64,000 bases of DNA, taken from the NCBI RefSeq assembly GCF_014636495.1, contig NZ_BMEM01000001.1, positions 940,136 to 1,004,135 on the forward strand, read 5' to 3'. This DNA comes from Ornithinimicrobium tianjinense. Its GTDB lineage: Bacteria > Actinomycetota > Actinomycetes > Actinomycetales > Dermatophilaceae. Both the position numbers and the translations under genes were made by a program. Position 1 is the first letter of the stretch, and every line of letters begins with the position of its first letter. Below the pieces are notes generated by a model. That model saw only the letters and a program-made list of their open reading frames with translations, made no database searches and was not told the origin of the DNA. Positions 1 through 9,430 of this stretch are shown piece after piece.

Positions 1-147
1 CCGCGCGTGGCCGCTCTGCTTCTGGGCGACGACGTCGTCACCGGGGACCGGACCGACCGCCCCTCGCCCGGTGAGGAGGTGGAGCTCTCCTGGTACGACA
101 CCACCGAGCTGGCCCACGTCGTGGAGCTGACCAGCCGAATCGGGTGA
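1..147 (+). CDS. C-terminal end of an unidentified protein
   Basis: The reading frame is open from the window edge to a TGA at 145-147 and encodes about 48 residues ending in SRIG. The composition (acidic, codon third positions rich in G/C) is that of a coding region. No family-defining motif is left in this fragment, so I do not assign a function. It lies just upstream of pruA on the same strand, and the pruA promoter seems to start right after its stop. Confidence 0.55.
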   Translation, partial: PRVAALLLGDDVVTGDRTDRPSPGEEVELSWYDTTELAHVVELTSRIG

Positions 148-159
148 TCGGCGGTCGGC

Positions 160-169
160 GGCATACTCT
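160..169 (+). promoter_or_regulatory. Probable pruA promoter (-10 TACTCT)
   Basis: TACTCT at 164-169 fits the actinobacterial TANNNT -10 consensus and sits inside the word CGGCATACT. Transcription from about 176 would give a leader of roughly 30 nt to the pruA start at 205. No convincing -35 is visible. Confidence 0.35.
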
Positions 170-204
170 GGATGGTCGAACCCCACAGTCACGGACGGAG
201 AACC

Positions 205-1833
205 ATGGACGCCATCGTCGACGTGCCCACGCCGCTCAACGAGCCGGTGCACGGCTACGCCCCCGGCAGCCCTGAGCGGGCCGAGCTCGAGTCGGCCCTC
301 GCCGAGATGGCAGCCACCGCGGTGGACCTGCCGCACATCATCGGCGGGGAGGAGGTCACCGGGGCGGGCGCGGAGATCCAGGTCGTGCAGCCGCACGCCC
401 ACGGCGAGGTGCTGGGCACCCTGCGGGACGGGACCCGGCAGGACGCCGAGGCGGCCATCGCCGCCGCCCTGGCGGCGGGGGAGAGCTGGCGCGCCCTGCC
501 GTTCGAGGAGCGGGCGGCGGTCCTGCTGAAGGCGGCGGACCTGCTCTCGGGGCCCTGGCGCGCGCGCATGAACGCCGCGACGATGCTGGGCCAGAGCAAG
601 ACGGCCCAGCAGGCGGAGATCGACTCCGCCTGCGAGCTCGCGGACTTCTGGCGCTTCAACGTGCACTACGCCCGACAGCTGCTGGCCGAGCAGCCCATCC
701 GCAACGCCCCGGGCACCTGGAACCGCATCGACCAGCGTCCGCTGGAGGGGTTCGTCTACGCGGTCACCCCGTTCAACTTCACCGCGATCGGGGGCAACCT
801 GCCCACCGCCCCCGCGCTCATGGGCAACACGGTGCTGTGGAAGCCCGCACCGACCCAGCAGCGCGCCGCGAGCCTGACCATGGAGCTGCTCCACGCGGCC
901 GGGATGCCGGCCGGGGTGCTCAACATGGTGACCGGGACGGGCCCGGCCATCAGCGAGGCGGTGCTCGACCACCGCGACCTCGCCGGCATCCACTTCACCG
1001 GCTCGACCGCGGTGTTCAACATGCTCTGGCGAGAGATCGGCGCCAACCTCTCCCGCTACCGCTCCTACCCGCGGGTCGTGGGGGAGACCGGCGGCAAGGA
1101 CTTCGTCGTCGCCCACCCGAGCGCGGACCTGGACGTCCTGCGCACCGCCCTGGTCCGTGGCGCGTTCGAGTACCAGGGCCAGAAGTGCTCCGCGGCCTCG
1201 CGCGCGTACATCCCGGCGTCGCTGTGGAAGCAGCTGCGCGAGCCGCTCGTCGGGGAGACCGAGTCGCTCACCGTCGGTGACGTGCGCGACCTGTCCAACT
1301 TCATGGGCGCCGTCATCGACGAGCGCGCGTTCGCCAAGCACAAGAAGGTCATCGACGCGGCCCACGACGACCCCAAGGTCGAGATCGTGGCGGGCGGGAC
1401 GTACGACGACTCGGTCGGCTACTTCGTCCGTCCCACGGTCGCGGTCGTGGAGGACCCGTCCCACGAGATGGTGACGACCGAGTACTTCGGCCCGATCCTG
1501 ACCGTCCACGTCTACCAGGACGGCGACTGGTCCTCGATGCTCGACCAGATGGAGTCGGTCGCCCCCTACGCCCTGACCGGTGCGGTCATCGCCCAGGACC
1601 GCCACGCCGTCGTGGAGGCCACGGCCAAGCTGCGCTTCGCCGCTGGCAACTTCTACGTCAACGACAAGCCGACCGGCGCCGTCGTCGGGCAGCAGCCCTT
1701 CGGCGGTGCCCGCTCCTCCGGCACCAACGACAAGGCCGGCTCGGCGGCGAACCTGCAGCGTTGGGTCAACACGCGGGTCATCAAGGAGACGTTCGTCCCC
1801 CCGACGGACTACCGCTACCCCCACATGGGCTGA
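205..1833 (+). CDS. pruA: L-glutamate gamma-semialdehyde (1-pyrroline-5-carboxylate) dehydrogenase
   Basis: This is the second enzyme of proline catabolism. It oxidises glutamate semialdehyde to glutamate with NAD in the cytoplasm. The 542-residue protein shows the family hallmarks: VTPFNFTAIGGN near residue 190, the GETGGKDFVV segment carrying the general-base Glu, and the catalytic Cys328 in GQKCSA. The length matches the usual single-function PruA. An in-frame ATG exists at 172, but the ATG at 205 follows the purine-rich ACGGAG and gives the usual N-terminus (MDAIVDVPTP), so 205 is chosen. No proline dehydrogenase is visible in the window; it may lie upstream or elsewhere. The glutamate product can be used by the NAD-glutamate dehydrogenase encoded 1.2 kb downstream. 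A strong hairpin follows the gene. Confidence 0.95.
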   Translation: MDAIVDVPTPLNEPVHGYAPGSPERAELESALAEMAATAVDLPHIIGGEEVTGAGAEIQVVQPHAHGEVLGTLRDGTRQDAEAAIAAALAAGESWRALPFEERAAVLLKAADLLSGPWRARMNAATMLGQSKTAQQAEIDSACELADFWRFNVHYARQLLAEQPIRNAPGTWNRIDQRPLEGFVYAVTPFNFTAIGGNLPTAPALMGNTVLWKPAPTQQRAASLTMELLHAAGMPAGVLNMVTGTGPAISEAVLDHRDLAGIHFTGSTAVFNMLWREIGANLSRYRSYPRVVGETGGKDFVVAHPSADLDVLRTALVRGAFEYQGQKCSAASRAYIPASLWKQLREPLVGETESLTVGDVRDLSNFMGAVIDERAFAKHKKVIDAAHDDPKVEIVAGGTYDDSVGYFVRPTVAVVEDPSHEMVTTEYFGPILTVHVYQDGDWSSMLDQMESVAPYALTGAVIAQDRHAVVEATAKLRFAAGNFYVNDKPTGAVVGQQPFGGARSSGTNDKAGSAANLQRWVNTRVIKETFVPPTDYRYPHMG

Positions 1834-1859
1834 GCGAGCACCCGCGGCGCTGCCGCGGC

Positions 1860-1895
1860 CGAGGCGGGGGCATCCGTGCGGATGCCCCCGCCTCG
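1860..1895. terminator. Bidirectional hairpin between pruA and the DUF2505 gene
   Basis: A perfect 16-bp inverted repeat (1860-1875 and 1880-1895) with a GTGC loop lies between two convergent genes. There is no T run, which is common for terminators in high-GC actinobacteria. It could serve both strands. Confidence 0.8.
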
Positions 1896-1915
1896 CTGCG
1901 TGTCGCGGTCGCGGG

Positions 1916-2416
1916 TCAGCGGGTCGAGAGCCACTCCCGAGCGACCTGCGCCTCCAGCTGGACGACCTCGCGGATCTGAGGAGCCACCGCCTCCTCGATC
2001 TTCCTGCCGAGCAGCGGGATGTTGGCCTCGAGGTCGCCGTCGACCACGTGCTCGGTCGCACCCGGCTCGGCCGCCGAGCGCAGGTGCACGCCGCCGAGGA
2101 AGTGCACGGGCGTGCCGGGCATGTCGATGGACATCGCCCCCTCGCGCTCACCGTCGGCGTCGGCCGGGCCCCACCGCACAGTCTCGACGACCAGCAGCTG
2201 CGGACCGACGAACGCCCGTGCGACGTCAGGCAGCCCGGTCGTGGGCAGGTGGCGACGCACGGTGACCACGGTCGCGTCACCCTCCTCCTCGACGGTGACC
2301 GTCTCGTCCGTCGCGCCCGAGCGCTCGCAGCGCAGCTGCTGGTATCTGGGATCGCGAAGCATGTCGAAGGTGCGCTGGAGGTCGGCGGGGTGCACGACGG
2401 TCTCGGTGATCCTCAT
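1916..2416 (-). CDS. DUF2505 family protein
   Basis: The 166-residue protein begins MRITETVVHP and ends AREWLSTR. It resembles the DUF2505 family of actinobacterial proteins, which have a START/SRPBCC-like fold (family resemblance recognised from memory). The spaced hydrophobic strand pattern and the C-terminal amphipathic helix fit a small lipid- or ligand-binding module, but no catalytic residue is evident and the biochemical role is unknown. The ATG at 2416 is preferred over an upstream TTG at 2425 because a TAGGTT -10 element ends 7 nt before it, which fits a leaderless message. It converges on pruA and lies downstream of another minus-strand gene. Confidence 0.8.
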   Translation of the reverse strand: MRITETVVHPADLQRTFDMLRDPRYQQLRCERSGATDETVTVEEEGDATVVTVRRHLPTTGLPDVARAFVGPQLLVVETVRWGPADADGEREGAMSIDMPGTPVHFLGGVHLRSAAEPGATEHVVDGDLEANIPLLGRKIEEAVAPQIREVVQLEAQVAREWLSTR

Positions 2417-2423
2417 GTGGGTC

Positions 2424-2429
2424 AACCTA
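2424..2429 (-). promoter_or_regulatory. -10 element for leaderless DUF2505 gene
   Basis: On the minus strand TAGGTT is followed by 7 nt and the ATG at 2416, so transcription would begin at or next to the start codon. Confidence 0.45.
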
Positions 2430-2477
2430 CGCCCAGGGCGGCCACGGGGACCGAGACGGGCCGGGCCCGCCAGGTCG

Positions 2478-2936
2478 TCAGGTCAGTCCGTGGAGACGTC
2501 GCTGGAAGGAGAGCAGGCGCCGCACGACCACGCTCTTGGCGCCCGGCCGTAGCCTGCGCAGCCGCTCCTGCTCGACGCACTCCTCCAGCAGGTCGGCGAG
2601 GTCCAGAGCGACCTCACCCGCCCCCGGTGCCCAGCTCGTCGATCCTCGGAGCAGTGCCGCGCCCGTCCGGCGCAGCGCCGACGACGCGGTCCGGCAGGAC
2701 GCATGGTCCAGAGGGCCGTCCGGCCCACCGATCGCCCCGACGACCTGGGGGTGCGGCCCAGGCTGAGGGCGCTGAGCCGCGGCATCCACCAGGAGGTGGG
2801 CCAGGCTGTCGATGAGGGCGTCGACCAGACCGTTGGCCTGGCTCCACCCAAGATCGGCGGCCGTGCCCTGGAGGTCGTCCACCAGTGCGGCGACGGCGGC
2901 GCTGGTCGGCGTCGTCGGCTCGCGGAGCTGGGGCAT
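2478..2936 (-). CDS. Hypothetical protein, 152 aa
   Basis: The protein MPQLREPTTPTSAAV... is mostly alpha-helical by composition (Ala, Leu, Arg and Glu runs). Its C-terminus is basic (RRLRPGAKSVVVRRLLSFQRR). I see no domain I can name, no signal peptide and no membrane segment. Evidence that it is real is a TAGAGT -10 element exactly 6 nt before the ATG, the same arrangement as for pdtaS, and good codon composition. It diverges from gdhB across a gap of about 140 bp and is followed by the DUF2505 gene on the same strand. Confidence 0.6.
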   Translation of the reverse strand: MPQLREPTTPTSAAVAALVDDLQGTAADLGWSQANGLVDALIDSLAHLLVDAAAQRPQPGPHPQVVGAIGGPDGPLDHASCRTASSALRRTGAALLRGSTSWAPGAGEVALDLADLLEECVEQERLRRLRPGAKSVVVRRLLSFQRRLHGLT

Positions 2937-2942
2937 GGATCA

Positions 2943-2948
2943 ACTCTA
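2943..2948 (-). promoter_or_regulatory. -10 element for leaderless 152-aa gene
   Basis: TAGAGT on the minus strand ends 6 nt before the ATG at 2936. It lies within an 8-bp palindrome, CTCTAGAG (2944-2951). Confidence 0.45.
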
Positions 2949-3077
2949 GAGGTGTCTGGCAGCCGAGACGGCAGTTGTCCCCAGCCGGTGAGGAGCACCC
3001 GTGCGCCGCGGGTACTGTGAGGTCGGCGCACGAAGGGGTGCGCGACCGGCCACGACACACAGGAGTGCTTGATAGCG

Positions 3078-6000
3078 ATGGGGACCCCCGACACGCTGAT
3101 CGACCGCTTTTTCCACCACGCGACGGACGAGACGGCCCGACGCGACCCCGCCCAGCTCGCGGCCATCGCCGGCTCGGTGGCCGAGCTGGCCGCGACGCGC
3201 GTCCCCGGACGGGCAGCGGTCCGGGTGCTGAACCCCTCGGCCGACACGCAGGGCTGGTCCAGCCGGCACACCGTCGTCCAGGTCGTGACGGACGACATGC
3301 CCTTCCTCGTGGACTCCGTGCTCGGAGAGGTGGCTCAGCACGGCCTCACCGTGCATCAGCTGCTCCACCCCCAGCTCGTCGTCGACGCGAGCGGCGAGGT
3401 CCAGGACCTCGACCCGCGGGAGCTCACCGCTGGCCAGCGGGCCGAGTCGTGGATCCTCGTCGAGGTCGACCGGGTGCGTCGACCCGAGGACCGGGAAGCC
3501 CTGCAGGCCGGTCTGCAGCGCGTGCTCGAGGACGTGCGGAAGGCTTACGAGGACTGGGGGGCGATGCGTCAGCGGGCGCAGGCCATCATCGCCGAGCTCG
3601 AGCAGTCGCCGCCGTCGACCGTGGACCCGGAGAGCGTGCAGCCGGTCGTCGACTTCGTCACCTGGCTGGACGACCACCACTTCACCTATCTGGGCTACCG
3701 CTCCTACGACCTCGTCGACGGGGAGGAGCCGGGCACGGCATACCTGCGCGCAGTGCCGGGCAGCGGGCTGGGGATCCTGCGCGAGGCACCGGGCGAGGAG
3801 GCCTCGATCAGCCCGCTGCGTCCGGAGGCCGTGGAGACCGCGCGCGAGCCTCGGCTGCTCACCGTCACCAAGGCCAACACGCGCGCCACGGTGCATCGTC
3901 CGGTGCCGCTCGACTACGTCGGCATCCGACGTTTCGACGCCGAGGGCCGGGTGATCGGGGAGCAGCGCTTCCTGGGCCTGTTCACCCAGGGCGCCTACGC
4001 CGAGTCCACGACCCGGCTCCCGGTCGTCGGGGCCAAGGTGAACCGCATCCTGGCGGACAGCGGTTTCGCCCCCGACAGCCACTCCGGCAAGGACCTGCTC
4101 AGCGTCCTGGAGGCCTTCCCCCGGGACGAGCTGTTCCAGGCCCCGGTGGAGCAGCTGGAGGAGACCGTCTTCGACGTCCTCCGTCTGCAGGAGCGACCTG
4201 CCTCGCGGGTCTACGTCCGTCGGGACGAGTTCGGCCGCTTCGTCAGCTGTGTCGTCTACCTGCCGCGCGACCGCTACAACACCACCAACCGGCTGCGCAT
4301 CCAGCGCCTCCTGGAGGAGACCTTCGGCGGCGAGATGGCCGACTACGCCACCCGGGTGGGCGACACCCCGCTCGCGCAGCTGCACTACACGATCCGCCTC
4401 CCCAAGGACCGTCCTGCACCGCAGGTCGACCTCGAGGCGCTGCACGCACGCCTGGCCGCGGCGACCACGACGTGGACCGAGAGCCTGACCAGCGCCCTCT
4501 CCGAGCACCTCGACGACGAGTCGGAGGTGGGCGACCTGGTGGCGCGCTTCGGGCCCGCCTTCCCGGAGGCCTACAAGGAGGACTTCGACGGGGAGACGGC
4601 GTATTTCGACATGACCAGGCTCGCGGACCTGGAGCACGGGGCTGCACGCCCCCGCCTCTACCGCGCCGAGGGCGACGACCCCGAGGAGCGGCGTCTGAAG
4701 GCCTACCGCTCGGAGGAGATGTCGCTGTCCGACGTCCTGCCGGTGTTCTCGCACCTCGGGCTGGAGGTCACGGTCCAGCGGCCCTACGAGCTCGACGGGG
4801 CAGGCAGCGGCCGGAGCTACATCTACGACTTCGGGCTGCGCGCACCGTCGGAGGCCTTCTGGACCGGCGGCGAGGCCCGGCCGGAGGCAGAGGTCGCGAC
4901 CGCCTTCGAGGACGCCTTCACGGCCATCTGGAGCGGCGCTGCCGAGTCCGACTCGCTCAACGCCCTGGTGCTCACCGCAGGGCTCGACTGGCGTCAGGTG
5001 GTCATCCTCCGCACGCTCGTGCGCTACGTCCGCCAGATCGGCACCTTCAGCCTCGAGTACATCGAGGAGGCGCTGGTGGCCAACCCCGCGATCGCCGGCC
5101 TGCTCGTCGAGCTCTTCACCGTCCGCTTCGACCCGGACTCCACCCTCACGGGCGAGGAGCGCGGCGCCCGCGAGGAGGAGGTGGCGGCCCAGGTCACCAC
5201 GGCCCTGGACGAGGTCGCGAGCCTGGACCAGGACCGCATCCTGCGCACTCTCGTCGCGGTGGTGCGCGCGGGCCTGCGCACCAACTACTTCCAGCGCGAC
5301 GCCGACGGCCAGCCCAAGTCGCACGTCTCTCTGAAGCTGCTGCCGCGTGAGCTCCCGATGCTCCCCGAGCCCAGGCCCGCCTTCGAGATCTGGGTCTACG
5401 CCCCCAGCGTCGAGGGTGCGCACCTGCGCTTCGGCGCCGTCGCCCGAGGAGGACTGCGGTGGAGCGACCGGCGGGAGGACTTCCGCACCGAGGTGCTCGG
5501 CCTGGTCAAGGCCCAGATGGTCAAGAACGCCGTCATCGTCCCCACCGGCTCCAAGGGCGCCTTCTTCGCCAAGCAGCTGCCTCCGGCCACGGACCGGGCT
5601 GCGTGGCTGGCGGAGGGCAAGGCGGCCTACACCGTCTTCATCTCGGGGCTGCTGGACATCACGGACAACCGGACCACCGACGGGGTCGTGCCCCCGGCGC
5701 AGGTCGTGCGCCACGACGGTGACGACCCCTACCTGGTGGTCGCGGCGGACAAGGGCACCGCCACCTTCTCGGACCTGGCCAACGGCATCGCCCGCAGCTA
5801 CGGCTTCTGGCTGGACGACGCCTTCGCCTCGGGCGGTTCTGCCGGGTACGACCACAAGGAGATGGGCATCACCGCCCGCGGCGCGTGGGAGTCGGTCAAG
5901 CGCCACTTCCGCGAGCTGGGCCTGGACACCCAGACCGAGGACTTCACGGTCGTGGGCATCGGTGACATGAGCGGCGACGTCTTCGGCAACGGCATGCTCC

Positions 6001-7862
6001 TCTCGGAGCACATCCGGCTGCTGGCCGCGTTCGACCACCGGCACATCTTCCTGGACCCCGACCCCGACGCGGCGGTCAGCTTCCGTGAGCGGCAGCGGAT
6101 GTTCGAGCTGCCCGGCTCCAGCTGGGCCGACTACGACACCAGCCTGATCAGCGAGGGCGGTGGCATCTACCCGCGCAGCGCCAAGTCCGTGCCCGTGAGC
6201 CCGCAGGTGCGCCAGGCCCTGGGCCTGGAGGAGGGCGTGACGTCGCTGACCCCGGCCGAGATGCTCCGCGCGATCCTGCTCGCGCCGGCCGACCTGCTGT
6301 GGAACGGCGGCATCGGCACCTACGTGAAGGCCTCCACGCAGACCGACGCGGAGATCGGGGACCGCGCCAACGACCCGATCCGGGTGGACGGCCGGGACCT
6401 GCGCGTGCGGGTCGTCGGCGAGGGTGGCAACCTCGGCCTGAGCCAGCTCGGCCGCGTCGAGGCCGCCCTCGCGGGCGTCCACGTCAACACCGACGCCATC
6501 GACAACTCGGCCGGTGTCGACAGCTCGGACCACGAGGTCAACATCAAGATCGCGCTGCAGCCGCTGGTGCGCGACGGGCAGATGTCCCTGGACGCCCGTG
6601 ACGAGCTGCTCCGGTCGATGACCGACGAGGTGGCCGGCAAGGTGCTCCGCCACAACTACGACCAGAACGTGCTCATCGGCAACGCCCGCAGCCAGCGCGA
6701 GGTGATGGCCCCGGTCCACCGGCGGCTCGTCCCGTGGCTCACCGAGCACGCCGGGCTGGACCCGGCCCTGGAGTTCCTGCCGGCGCGCAAGGAGTGGGAC
6801 CGCCGGGAGAAGGAGGGCCTGGGCCTGACCAGCCCCGAGTTCTCCGTGCTCGTGGCCTACGCCAAGCTCGGGCTCAAGGAGGCCCTCAACGACAGCGGCC
6901 TCGCCGACGACCCGGCCATGACCGAGACGCTCCTGGGCTACTTCCCCGAGGCGCTGCGCGAGCAGGCGCACGCGCAGATCCTCGAGCACCCGCTGCGCAC
7001 GCAGATCGTGGTCAACGAGATCGCCAACGCTATGGTCAACCGCGGAGGCGTGACCTTCGCCTTCCGGGCGGCCGACGAGACGGGCGCGACCCTGACGCAG
7101 ATCGCCCGCGCCTTCCACGTGGTCCGGGCCGTCTTCGACCTGCCCGGCTACATGGCGAGCGTGGAGGAGCTGGACAACGTCGTCGAGACCGACACCCAGA
7201 CGGCGCTCTACCTCGAGTTCCGGCGGTTGATCGACCGGAGCGTGCGCTGGTTCCTCAACAACCGGTCGCTGAGCGGCGGGATGGACGAGGAGATCCGGCG
7301 CTTCGCGGGCAGCGTGCAGACGCTCGTGCCGGAGCTGGGCCGTCTGCTGCAGGGAGCCGAGCGGGCGCGCTGGCAGGCGCGGGCCCAGTGGGCGCAGGAT
7401 CGCGGCGTGCCGCGCGACCTGGCCGAGGGCTACGCCTCGCTCCTCGACAGCTTCTCGCTGCTGGACGTCGTCGAGCTCGCGGCGGACATGGACCGTGACG
7501 TCGAGGAGGTCGCCGAGGTCTACTTCGCGGTCTCCGAGGGCTTCCAGCTGGACGTCCTGCTCACCCACGTGTCCGGGCTGCCCCGCGACGACCGCTGGTC
7601 CTCGCTGGCCCGCGGCGCCCTGCGTGACGACATCTACGGCGTCATGCGGGGCCTGACCCGCACGGTCGCCGAACGCACCACGCCGGGCTCGGACTCGGTC
7701 GAGCGGGTCCGCGACTGGATGGTGGAGAACCGCGCTGCCCTCGACCGCACCAGCCAGGTGCTGCGCACGGTGGGCGAGATGGAGCAGGCCGGGCTGGCCC
7801 CCATCTCGGTCGCCCTGCGCACGCTGCGCGGCCTGGTCAGGCAGGGCGCGGCCAGCGCCTGA
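3078..7862 (+). CDS. gdhB: NAD-specific glutamate dehydrogenase, large (about 180 kDa) type
   Basis: The protein converts glutamate to 2-oxoglutarate and ammonia with NAD. At about 1,594 residues it belongs to the large bacterial NAD-GDH class (usually about 1,600 residues), with long N-terminal ACT-like regulatory segments, a central Rossmann-type catalytic domain and a helical C-terminal domain. Visible landmarks are VTDDMPFLVDSVLGE near the N-terminus, RGGLRWSDRREDFRTEV, the substrate-binding lysine region in GSKGAFF, GIGDMSGDVFGNGML and RVVGEGGNLGLS. A TTG at 3069 is the other possible start; AGGAG at 3061-3065 is 3 nt from that TTG and 12 nt from the ATG at 3078, so the choice is uncertain by three residues. 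A TACTGT -10-like box lies at 3013-3018. With pruA it completes proline-to-2-oxoglutarate catabolism. Confidence 0.95.
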   Translation: MGTPDTLIDRFFHHATDETARRDPAQLAAIAGSVAELAATRVPGRAAVRVLNPSADTQGWSSRHTVVQVVTDDMPFLVDSVLGEVAQHGLTVHQLLHPQLVVDASGEVQDLDPRELTAGQRAESWILVEVDRVRRPEDREALQAGLQRVLEDVRKAYEDWGAMRQRAQAIIAELEQSPPSTVDPESVQPVVDFVTWLDDHHFTYLGYRSYDLVDGEEPGTAYLRAVPGSGLGILREAPGEEASISPLRPEAVETAREPRLLTVTKANTRATVHRPVPLDYVGIRRFDAEGRVIGEQRFLGLFTQGAYAESTTRLPVVGAKVNRILADSGFAPDSHSGKDLLSVLEAFPRDELFQAPVEQLEETVFDVLRLQERPASRVYVRRDEFGRFVSCVVYLPRDRYNTTNRLRIQRLLEETFGGEMADYATRVGDTPLAQLHYTIRLPKDRPAPQVDLEALHARLAAATTTWTESLTSALSEHLDDESEVGDLVARFGPAFPEAYKEDFDGETAYFDMTRLADLEHGAARPRLYRAEGDDPEERRLKAYRSEEMSLSDVLPVFSHLGLEVTVQRPYELDGAGSGRSYIYDFGLRAPSEAFWTGGEARPEAEVATAFEDAFTAIWSGAAESDSLNALVLTAGLDWRQVVILRTLVRYVRQIGTFSLEYIEEALVANPAIAGLLVELFTVRFDPDSTLTGEERGAREEEVAAQVTTALDEVASLDQDRILRTLVAVVRAGLRTNYFQRDADGQPKSHVSLKLLPRELPMLPEPRPAFEIWVYAPSVEGAHLRFGAVARGGLRWSDRREDFRTEVLGLVKAQMVKNAVIVPTGSKGAFFAKQLPPATDRAAWLAEGKAAYTVFISGLLDITDNRTTDGVVPPAQVVRHDGDDPYLVVAADKGTATFSDLANGIARSYGFWLDDAFASGGSAGYDHKEMGITARGAWESVKRHFRELGLDTQTEDFTVVGIGDMSGDVFGNGMLLSEHIRLLAAFDHRHIFLDPDPDAAVSFRERQRMFELPGSSWADYDTSLISEGGGIYPRSAKSVPVSPQVRQALGLEEGVTSLTPAEMLRAILLAPADLLWNGGIGTYVKASTQTDAEIGDRANDPIRVDGRDLRVRVVGEGGNLGLSQLGRVEAALAGVHVNTDAIDNSAGVDSSDHEVNIKIALQPLVRDGQMSLDARDELLRSMTDEVAGKVLRHNYDQNVLIGNARSQREVMAPVHRRLVPWLTEHAGLDPALEFLPARKEWDRREKEGLGLTSPEFSVLVAYAKLGLKEALNDSGLADDPAMTETLLGYFPEALREQAHAQILEHPLRTQIVVNEIANAMVNRGGVTFAFRAADETGATLTQIARAFHVVRAVFDLPGYMASVEELDNVVETDTQTALYLEFRRLIDRSVRWFLNNRSLSGGMDEEIRRFAGSVQTLVPELGRLLQGAERARWQARAQWAQDRGVPRDLAEGYASLLDSFSLLDVVELAADMDRDVEEVAEVYFAVSEGFQLDVLLTHVSGLPRDDRWSSLARGALRDDIYGVMRGLTRTVAERTTPGSDSVERVRDWMVENRAALDRTSQVLRTVGEMEQAGLAPISVALRTLRGLVRQGAASA

Positions 7863-7882
7863 GCCGCGACAAGGTCCCGGTC

Positions 7883-7888
7883 TAGAGT
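7883..7888 (+). promoter_or_regulatory. -10 element for leaderless pdtaS
   Basis: TAGAGT is followed by exactly 6 nt and the GTG at 7895. This predicts a leaderless message separate from gdhB. Confidence 0.45.
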
Positions 7889-7894
7889 TCGGAC

Positions 7895-9400
7895 GTGCCG
7901 TCCTTGCGCGAGACCCTGTCCCGGAGCACCCTGTCGCCTGCTGACGTCGACTGGCTCCACCGTCTGGTCGGCGACTGGCAGATGGTGGCCGACCTCTCCT
8001 TCGCCGACCTGACGCTGTGGCTGCCGGTGCCGGTGGAGGAGACCGACGGGCCGGAGATGTCGTGGTTCCTCGCAGCTCACGCGCGCCCGTCCACGGGGCC
8101 GAACTTCTACCACGACGACGTCATCGGACGGCAGCCCGACCCGGGTCGGCTGACCTGGCTCACCCAGGTCCAGCAGACCGGGCACAGCGTGACGCCGGAC
8201 GGCACGGGCTACGTCCGGGAGCAGTACGTCCCGGTCGTGCGCAGGGGCCGCACCATCGCGGTGCTCATCCGGCACACGGACCTGCAGAACATGCGGCAGC
8301 AGGGCGGTCTGGAGGTCAACTACCTCCAGATCAGCCAGCAGCTGTTCTCGATGATCAGCGAGGGCGCCTTCCCGGTCGAGGGCGCCGCCACCGGCGTGGG
8401 CCGAGGGACGCCCCGCGTCGGAGACGGCGTCATCCGGCTCACCGCCGACGGGGTCATCGACTACGCCAGTCCCAACGCCGTCTCGGCGCTGCGCCGGCTG
8501 GGGCACACCGGCCAGGTCAACGGCGCGGACCTCTCGGAGATCGTCACGGCGCGCCTGGTCGAGGGCACCACCGTCGACGAGACCGTGCCCCTGGTCCTGA
8601 CGGGTCGTGCGCCCTGGGGGACCGAGCTGGAGACCGGCGGCATCAACCTGACGCTGCGGGCCGTCCCGCTGCTGCGTGGGGGCGCCCGGGTCGGCGCCCT
8701 GCTCCTGCTGCGGGACGTGAGCGAGATCCGCCGACGCGAGCGCGAGCTGCTGAGCAAGGACGCGACGATCCGGGAGATCCACCACCGGGTCAAGAACAAC
8801 CTGCAGACGGTGGCCGCCCTCCTCCGTCTGCAGTCGCGCCGGCTCGACGACCCGACCGCGCGGGCCGCGCTCGCCGAGGCCGGACGCCGGCTGGCCACGG
8901 TGGCGCTGGTCCACGACACCCTCAGCCACGCCCTGACCGAGCAGGTGGACTTTGACGGGATCGCGTTGCGGATCCTCCGTGCCACGGTCGAGGTCGCGGC
9001 GACGCGGACGGTCGTGGCCACCGAGCTCGCGGGCAGCTTCGGGCAGCTGGCCGCCGAGGACGCGACCCACGTGGCGATGATCCTTGCTGAGCTGGTGCAG
9101 AACGCCGTCGAGCACGGGTTCGAGGAGGGGCCTCCGCAGGCGGACGCGGAGAGCGTCCAGCCCCTCGTGCGGATCGAGGCCGAGCGCCGCTCCGAAGGCT
9201 CTCCCCAGGAGCTGGAGGTGGTGGTGCGCGACAACGGTGCTGGCCTGCCGGAGGGGACCACGAGCCCGGACCGCTCCGGGCTCGGGGTCCAGATCGTCGA
9301 GGCGTTGATCTCCGACCTACGCGGTCACATCACCTGGGAGACAGCAGAGCCGCACGGGACCGTCGTGCGGTTCACCGTGCGGCTGCGGTGCCCGGGCTGA
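7895..9400 (+). CDS. pdtaS: PdtaS-type cytoplasmic sensor histidine kinase
   Basis: The 501-residue protein has an N-terminal GAF-like region (about 1-150), a PAS-like segment (about 170-285), a HisKA_2 dimerisation/phosphoacceptor helix with HHRVKNNLQT (His296-His297) and a C-terminal HATPase with NAVEHGF and DNGAGLPEG. There is no signal peptide or membrane helix. In mycobacteria PdtaS phosphorylates the ANTAR-domain RNA-binding regulator PdtaR (established for the family). No PdtaR gene is in the window, so the pair is split, as is usual. The GTG start lies 6 nt after a TAGAGT -10 box, which argues for leaderless expression. It sits just 32 bp after gdhB. Confidence 0.92.
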   Translation: MPSLRETLSRSTLSPADVDWLHRLVGDWQMVADLSFADLTLWLPVPVEETDGPEMSWFLAAHARPSTGPNFYHDDVIGRQPDPGRLTWLTQVQQTGHSVTPDGTGYVREQYVPVVRRGRTIAVLIRHTDLQNMRQQGGLEVNYLQISQQLFSMISEGAFPVEGAATGVGRGTPRVGDGVIRLTADGVIDYASPNAVSALRRLGHTGQVNGADLSEIVTARLVEGTTVDETVPLVLTGRAPWGTELETGGINLTLRAVPLLRGGARVGALLLLRDVSEIRRRERELLSKDATIREIHHRVKNNLQTVAALLRLQSRRLDDPTARAALAEAGRRLATVALVHDTLSHALTEQVDFDGIALRILRATVEVAATRTVVATELAGSFGQLAAEDATHVAMILAELVQNAVEHGFEEGPPQADAESVQPLVRIEAERRSEGSPQELEVVVRDNGAGLPEGTTSPDRSGLGVQIVEALISDLRGHITWETAEPHGTVVRFTVRLRCPG

Positions 9401-9430
9401 GCCCGTCGGGTATGCGGTGGGGGAGGCTGG

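Noticed and set aside
2946-7568. Very long open frame (about 1,540 codons) on the minus strand opposite gdhB
   Set aside because: It is the reverse of a conserved enzyme gene. Long antisense frames are common in high-GC DNA, and it has repetitive Arg/Gly/Val-rich, non-family sequence and no start-site evidence.
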